Of a stretch of 9,481 nt of DNA, positions 6,522-9,481 are shown in pieces (the first letter of the stretch is position 1; each line of letters starts with the position of its first letter). Source of the DNA: Sphingobacteriaceae bacterium UBA2059. Its GTDB lineage: Bacteria > Bacteroidota > Bacteroidia > Sphingobacteriales > Sphingobacteriaceae. The DNA lies in contig DDAL01000012.1 in the NCBI GenBank assembly GCA_002332615.1, positions 18,160 to 27,640 of the forward strand. Direction: 5' to 3'. Made by a program: the position numbers and the translations under genes. The notes beneath the pieces are model-generated. The model made no database searches, was not told the DNA's origin, and saw only the letters and a list, made by a program, of their open reading frames with translations.

Positions 6522-7865
6522 TTAAATCTTCGAGTTTATATTCCACCCTTCGAGGTAATCACTCACCCTTTTGAGAAACATTCCACCTAAAGCTCCGTCA
6601 ACAACCCTGTGATCGTAGGACATCGAAAGAAATATTTTATGTCTGATAGCAATGACATCGCCAAACTCAGTTTCTATAACAGCCGGCTTTTTCTGAATAG
6701 CACCTATCGCCAGTATGGCGACCTGAGGCTGGTTTATAATCGGCACTCCCATTATATTGCCAAATGTACCGATGTTCGTAATAGTAAATGTGCCATTTGC
6801 AACCTCATCAGGTTTTAATTTATTGTTACGAGCGCGAGAAGCAAGATCATTTACAGACAGGCTGAGCCCAAGCAGATTAAGCTGATCAGCATTCTTAATA
6901 ACTGGTACAATTAAATTTCCCGAAGGTAAAGCAGTAGCCATGCCAATATTTATGTCACGTTTTTTTATAATACGATTACCATCAACAGAAACGTTGATCA
7001 TAGGCATATCTTTAATTGCTTTCGCAACTGCTTGAATAAAAATCGGCGTATAGGTTAATTTCTCACCCTCACGTGTCTCGAAAGCTATCTTTGTTTTCTC
7101 CCTCCATTTTACAATATTCGTTACATCTGCTTCTATGAAAGAAGTCACATGCGGAGAGGTTTTCTTACTCATAACCATGTGCTCTGCGATTAGCCTGCGC
7201 ATACGATCCATCTCAATAATTTCATCGCCTGAAGAAGGTTGTATCAAATTAACAGACTCATTAACTTTCGCATCCCGATGACTAATACCTATAGGCTCTG
7301 TTCTTTCAGCATGCAGCGAGGAATCAGACTTCCGCTTTTCGGCGGATCTGATATATGCAATGATATCCTCCTTAGTAACTCGTCCGTCCAAACCCGTGCC
7401 AGGTATGGCATTTAGATCTTCTGCGGATATCCCCTCCTGAGCCGCAATGCTTCTTACAAGGGGAGAATAGAACCTTCCTGTTTCATGAGGTCTTTCATCG
7501 TTATGGCGCATCTGAGCTGAAGATATATGCTCTACTCCCGGAATTGCTCCGCTTAGTTCAGTTTCTTCAGCAACATCTTTGGCGACCTCCGTATAAGCGC
7601 CTGATAAAAGCTCCTTTTCTTCCTCCTCCGTTTCAATAATTGCTATTACCGAACCCACCCTAACCACATCATCAACAGCGGCAATCTGTTTTACAAGCTT
7701 TCCACTAACAGGGCTGGGCACCTCAGAGTCAACTTTATCGGTTGAAATTTCTACTACTGCTTCATCTTCCTGAATTGTGTCCCCCGGTTTTTTCAACCAG
7801 TTGGTAATTGTTGCTTCAGCAACACTTTCACCCATTTTTGGAAGTAGCAGTTCAATTTGAGCCAT
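6522..7865 (-). CDS. 2-oxo acid dehydrogenase complex E2 component (dihydrolipoamide acyltransferase)
   Basis: A 447-residue E2 acyltransferase, which moves the acyl group from lipoyl-lysine to CoA in a 2-oxo acid dehydrogenase complex. Domains in order: one lipoyl domain at 1-77 with the lipoylated Lys44 in STDKVDSEVPSP; a linker rich in Glu and Ser; a peripheral subunit-binding domain at about 132-172 (SPLVRSIAAQEGI, GTGLDGRVTKEDI) that docks E1 or E3; a second linker; and the catalytic core at about 217-443 with DHRVVDG at 418-424, giving catalytic His419 and Asp423. The core motif NIGTFGNIMGVPIINQPQ resembles branched-chain (BkdB-type) and pyruvate-type E2s rather than SucB, so a branched-chain 2-oxo acid role is the best guess but is not proven. 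No E1 or E3 gene is in the window, so partners must lie elsewhere. It begins 48 bases after cinA, with a candidate promoter in that gap. Confidence 0.96.
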   Translation of the reverse strand: MAQIELLLPKMGESVAEATITNWLKKPGDTIQEDEAVVEISTDKVDSEVPSPVSGKLVKQIAAVDDVVRVGSVIAIIETEEEEKELLSGAYTEVAKDVAEETELSGAIPGVEHISSAQMRHNDERPHETGRFYSPLVRSIAAQEGISAEDLNAIPGTGLDGRVTKEDIIAYIRSAEKRKSDSSLHAERTEPIGISHRDAKVNESVNLIQPSSGDEIIEMDRMRRLIAEHMVMSKKTSPHVTSFIEADVTNIVKWREKTKIAFETREGEKLTYTPIFIQAVAKAIKDMPMINVSVDGNRIIKKRDINIGMATALPSGNLIVPVIKNADQLNLLGLSLSVNDLASRARNNKLKPDEVANGTFTITNIGTFGNIMGVPIINQPQVAILAIGAIQKKPAVIETEFGDVIAIRHKIFLSMSYDHRVVDGALGGMFLKRVSDYLEGWNINSKI

Positions 7866-7888
7866 GGCAATTATTTTTTGACTAACAA

Positions 7889-7918
7889 CAAAAATACATC
7901 TTTAAAAATTAACCTAAA
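7889..7918 (-). promoter_or_regulatory. Candidate Bacteroidota-type promoter for the E2 gene
   Basis: Read on the minus strand, TATTTTTG at 7896-7889 is an exact match to the Bacteroidota -7 consensus TAnnTTTG. A TTTA at 7918-7915, one base off the -33 TTTG, lies 18 bases upstream. Transcription would begin about 20 bases before the ATG at 7865. The -33 element overlaps the last codons of cinA. The AT-rich background makes chance matches likely, so this is a candidate only; it would let E2 be expressed independently of lptD-cinA. Confidence 0.35.
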
Positions 7919-9149
7919 CGGAATGCAGCAGTTTAAACAGCAATACAATCGCGTTAATTGCAGACCGCTCAATGTTCTGAAGCCTTCTTCCCGTAAGTAA
8001 AAGCTTCGTGGCAAGTGTTTTATGTCTTGATCCGGCCGCAATCCAAATTGTCCCAACAGGCTTTTCTTCAGATCCACCTCCAGGCCCGGCAATCCCCGTA
8101 ATGGCAATTACATAATCCGAGCCATGGTTATTTAAAGCACCTGCAAGCATTTCCATAACCACCTCCTCACTTACTGCACCATACACCGCGAGAGTGTTAG
8201 CCGATACACCAAGCATGGTTTCTTTAAGGCTGTTTGAGTAAGAAACAGCAGCACCCCTAAATACCCTGCTGGCACCATCGTGCCTGGTAAGTAAATGCGA
8301 AAGATACCCTCCTGTACAACTTTCGGCTACAGAAAGTGTTAAGCCTCTTTGAGTCATTAGCCGTAGTAAAGCTAGTTCCAAAGGAATGTCCTCAACAGCA
8401 AAGACATGTTCAGGTATACGTTTCTTAATTTGCTCTATAACCTGTTCTATCTCACTTTTTAAAAGCGCAGCATCCCTGCCGTAACCACTTAGCCGCAAAC
8501 GAACCTGACCGAGCTTGGGCAAGTAGGCCAGTTTAATACCCTCCGGCAAATTGTCTTCTATCGGAGCAATTGTCTGAGCCAGTAACGATTCGCCAATGCC
8601 GGCAGTAAGTATCGTATGGTGGTAAATCGCCGATTGATCTAATCGCTTTAGCAGGCGCGGCAATACCTCTTCCTCAACCAGATACTTCATTTCAAATGGC
8701 ACTCCCGGTAAGGATACATATACCTTTCCAAGATGCTCAAACCACATACCGGGGGCTGTCCCATTTACATTGACAAGCACGCTGCAATTAGCCGGAACGT
8801 CAGCTTGCTGTTCATTCACTTCAAGTAAAGCTCTGTTAGAGGTTAAAAATATCTTGCGTACATTCTCTAGAGCGGCCTGATTTCGTATGAAACCAACACC
8901 AAAGAACTCAGCAAGCGCCTTCTTCGTGATATCATCTTTAGTAGGCCCCAAACCGCCTGTAATTACAATAACATCAGCTTTCACATCGCTAAGCGCATCG
9001 GCTATTGCCTCCTTTTTATCAGAAACGGAACGAATCTGAACTATTTCAATATTACACTCATTAAACTTTTCACCTATCCAGGCTGAATTAGTATCAACTA
9101 TCTGACCTATCAATATCTCGTCGCCGATGGTAATTATTTCAGCTGTCAT
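7914..9149 (-). CDS. cinA: CinA-family protein (MoCF-like domain plus nicotinamide-nucleotide amidase domain)
   Basis: A 411-residue full-length CinA. The N-terminal MoaB/MogA-like domain (about 1-168) has EIITIGDEILIGQIVDTN at 4-21 and GGLGPTKDD at 65-73. In characterised CinA proteins this part carries ADP-ribose pyrophosphatase activity. The C-terminal PncC domain (about 255-408) has the VAESCTGG motif at 274-281 with nucleophile Ser277, Tyr304 and Lys309 in SYSNSLK, and TGIAGPGGG at 351-359. This domain deamidates nicotinamide mononucleotide in the pyridine nucleotide salvage cycle. Both halves keep their key motifs, so it is probably active. It is cytosolic, with no signal peptide. It begins 23 bases after the LptD-like stop and is followed by the E2 gene after 48 bases. 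The competence link behind the name comes from other phyla and is not implied here. Confidence 0.97.
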   Translation of the reverse strand: MTAEIITIGDEILIGQIVDTNSAWIGEKFNECNIEIVQIRSVSDKKEAIADALSDVKADVIVITGGLGPTKDDITKKALAEFFGVGFIRNQAALENVRKIFLTSNRALLEVNEQQADVPANCSVLVNVNGTAPGMWFEHLGKVYVSLPGVPFEMKYLVEEEVLPRLLKRLDQSAIYHHTILTAGIGESLLAQTIAPIEDNLPEGIKLAYLPKLGQVRLRLSGYGRDAALLKSEIEQVIEQIKKRIPEHVFAVEDIPLELALLRLMTQRGLTLSVAESCTGGYLSHLLTRHDGASRVFRGAAVSYSNSLKETMLGVSANTLAVYGAVSEEVVMEMLAGALNNHGSDYVIAITGIAGPGGGSEEKPVGTIWIAAGSRHKTLATKLLLTGRRLQNIERSAINAIVLLFKLLHSV

Positions 9150-9172
9150 AATGCGTTTTTAAGAAAGCACGT

Positions 9173-9481
9173 TTAAAAACTGGTATTTAAGGGAGACGCG
9201 CTCCTCTTGGTTATCTTGAGGTCTTGCAGGATGGACGAGCGAACCCTCAAATCCACGCTGTAGCTTTTGTACATACCAAAAGGAACCCAGCGAAACGAAA
9301 GATCCCAGCAATGCAAGTCTCGATGGATACTAAAGTCTGTGGTACTAAACTTATTCGCCTTAAAGTCAAATCCCGAGTTAAACGCAATCTTCCATTTAGG
9401 AGTCAGGCTAAAGTCTCCATTGAAATTTAATGTATTGTCTATAGTCTTAGTTACCCCGTTATTATAGTAGCCCATGCTGTA
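9173..9481 (-). CDS. C-terminal end of an LptD-like LPS assembly outer-membrane protein (partial)
   Basis: Only the last 102 codons are in the window; the reading frame stays open through the right edge (codons for Tyr and Ser precede the Met at 9475), so that Met is internal. The segment alternates polar and hydrophobic or aromatic residues, as in outer-membrane beta-strands: NFNGDFSLTPKWKIAFNSGFDF, then HCWDLSFRWVPFG, SYSVDLRVRS and ILQDLKITKR. The HCW-(D/E)-x-(S/R)-F-x-W-(V/I)-P-x-G and (V/I)LQDLK elements match, from memory, the C-terminus of Bacteroidota proteins annotated as putative LPS assembly protein LptD, which sit beside cinA in related genomes. LptD places lipopolysaccharide in the outer leaflet together with LptE. 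The identification rests on the tail alone, so another large beta-barrel protein is possible. Confidence 0.72.
   Translation of the reverse strand, partial: YSMGYYNNGVTKTIDNTLNFNGDFSLTPKWKIAFNSGFDFKANKFSTTDFSIHRDLHCWDLSFRWVPFGMYKSYSVDLRVRSSILQDLKITKRSASPLNTSF

Noticed and set aside
7871..8107. A 78-codon open frame overlapping the 3' end of cinA in another frame of the same strand
   Set aside because: CinA keeps its conserved C-terminal motifs (TGIAGPGGG and the GRRLQNIERSA region) across this stretch, so there is no frameshift and no need for a second gene.

Overview
The window looks like a chromosomal housekeeping stretch from a member of the Bacteroidota, most likely a Sphingobacteriales-type organism (Pedobacter or Mucilaginibacter-like). 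This assignment is inferred from several signs. The proteins are of Bacteroidota type: a GyrA followed by secreted TPR proteins, and an LptD-like C-terminus next to cinA. The base composition is AT-rich. Shine-Dalgarno sequences are almost absent before the starts. One gap carries a TAnnTTTG-type -7 box. No RNA gene, insertion sequence, prophage gene, CRISPR array or origin was seen.

Left block (about 32-4917, minus strand): a tightly packed run, read right to left, of gyrA (DNA gyrase subunit A, full length with catalytic Tyr and GyrA box), then two exported TPR proteins with gaps of only 13 and 4 bases. The two TPR proteins align without gaps over at least 82 residues and look like an ancient tandem duplication. 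A 182-base divergent gap (4918-5099) separates gyrA from the next block.

Middle block (5100-6230, plus strand): a DUF4442 (hotdog-fold, thioesterase-like) protein followed after 36 bases by a small AlbA_2 (Schlafen-type) domain protein with a C-terminal winged helix. The 36-base gap and the start codon of the second gene contain an 8-base inverted repeat and a 10-base palindrome that could be an operator.

Right block (6259-9481, minus strand): read right to left, the C-terminal end of an LptD-like outer-membrane LPS assembly protein (cut by the window edge), cinA, a lipoylated 2-oxo acid dehydrogenase E2 (closest in motifs to branched-chain or pyruvate-type E2), and a 71-residue two-helix membrane protein. 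The last gene of this block converges on the AlbA_2 gene with only 28 bases between stops. A candidate Bacteroidota promoter lies just ahead of the E2 gene.

There is no convincing new multi-gene system here. The points most worth a second look are the gyrA-linked duplicated TPR lipoprotein-like or periplasmic pair, and the palindrome that overlaps the start of the AlbA_2/winged-helix gene.
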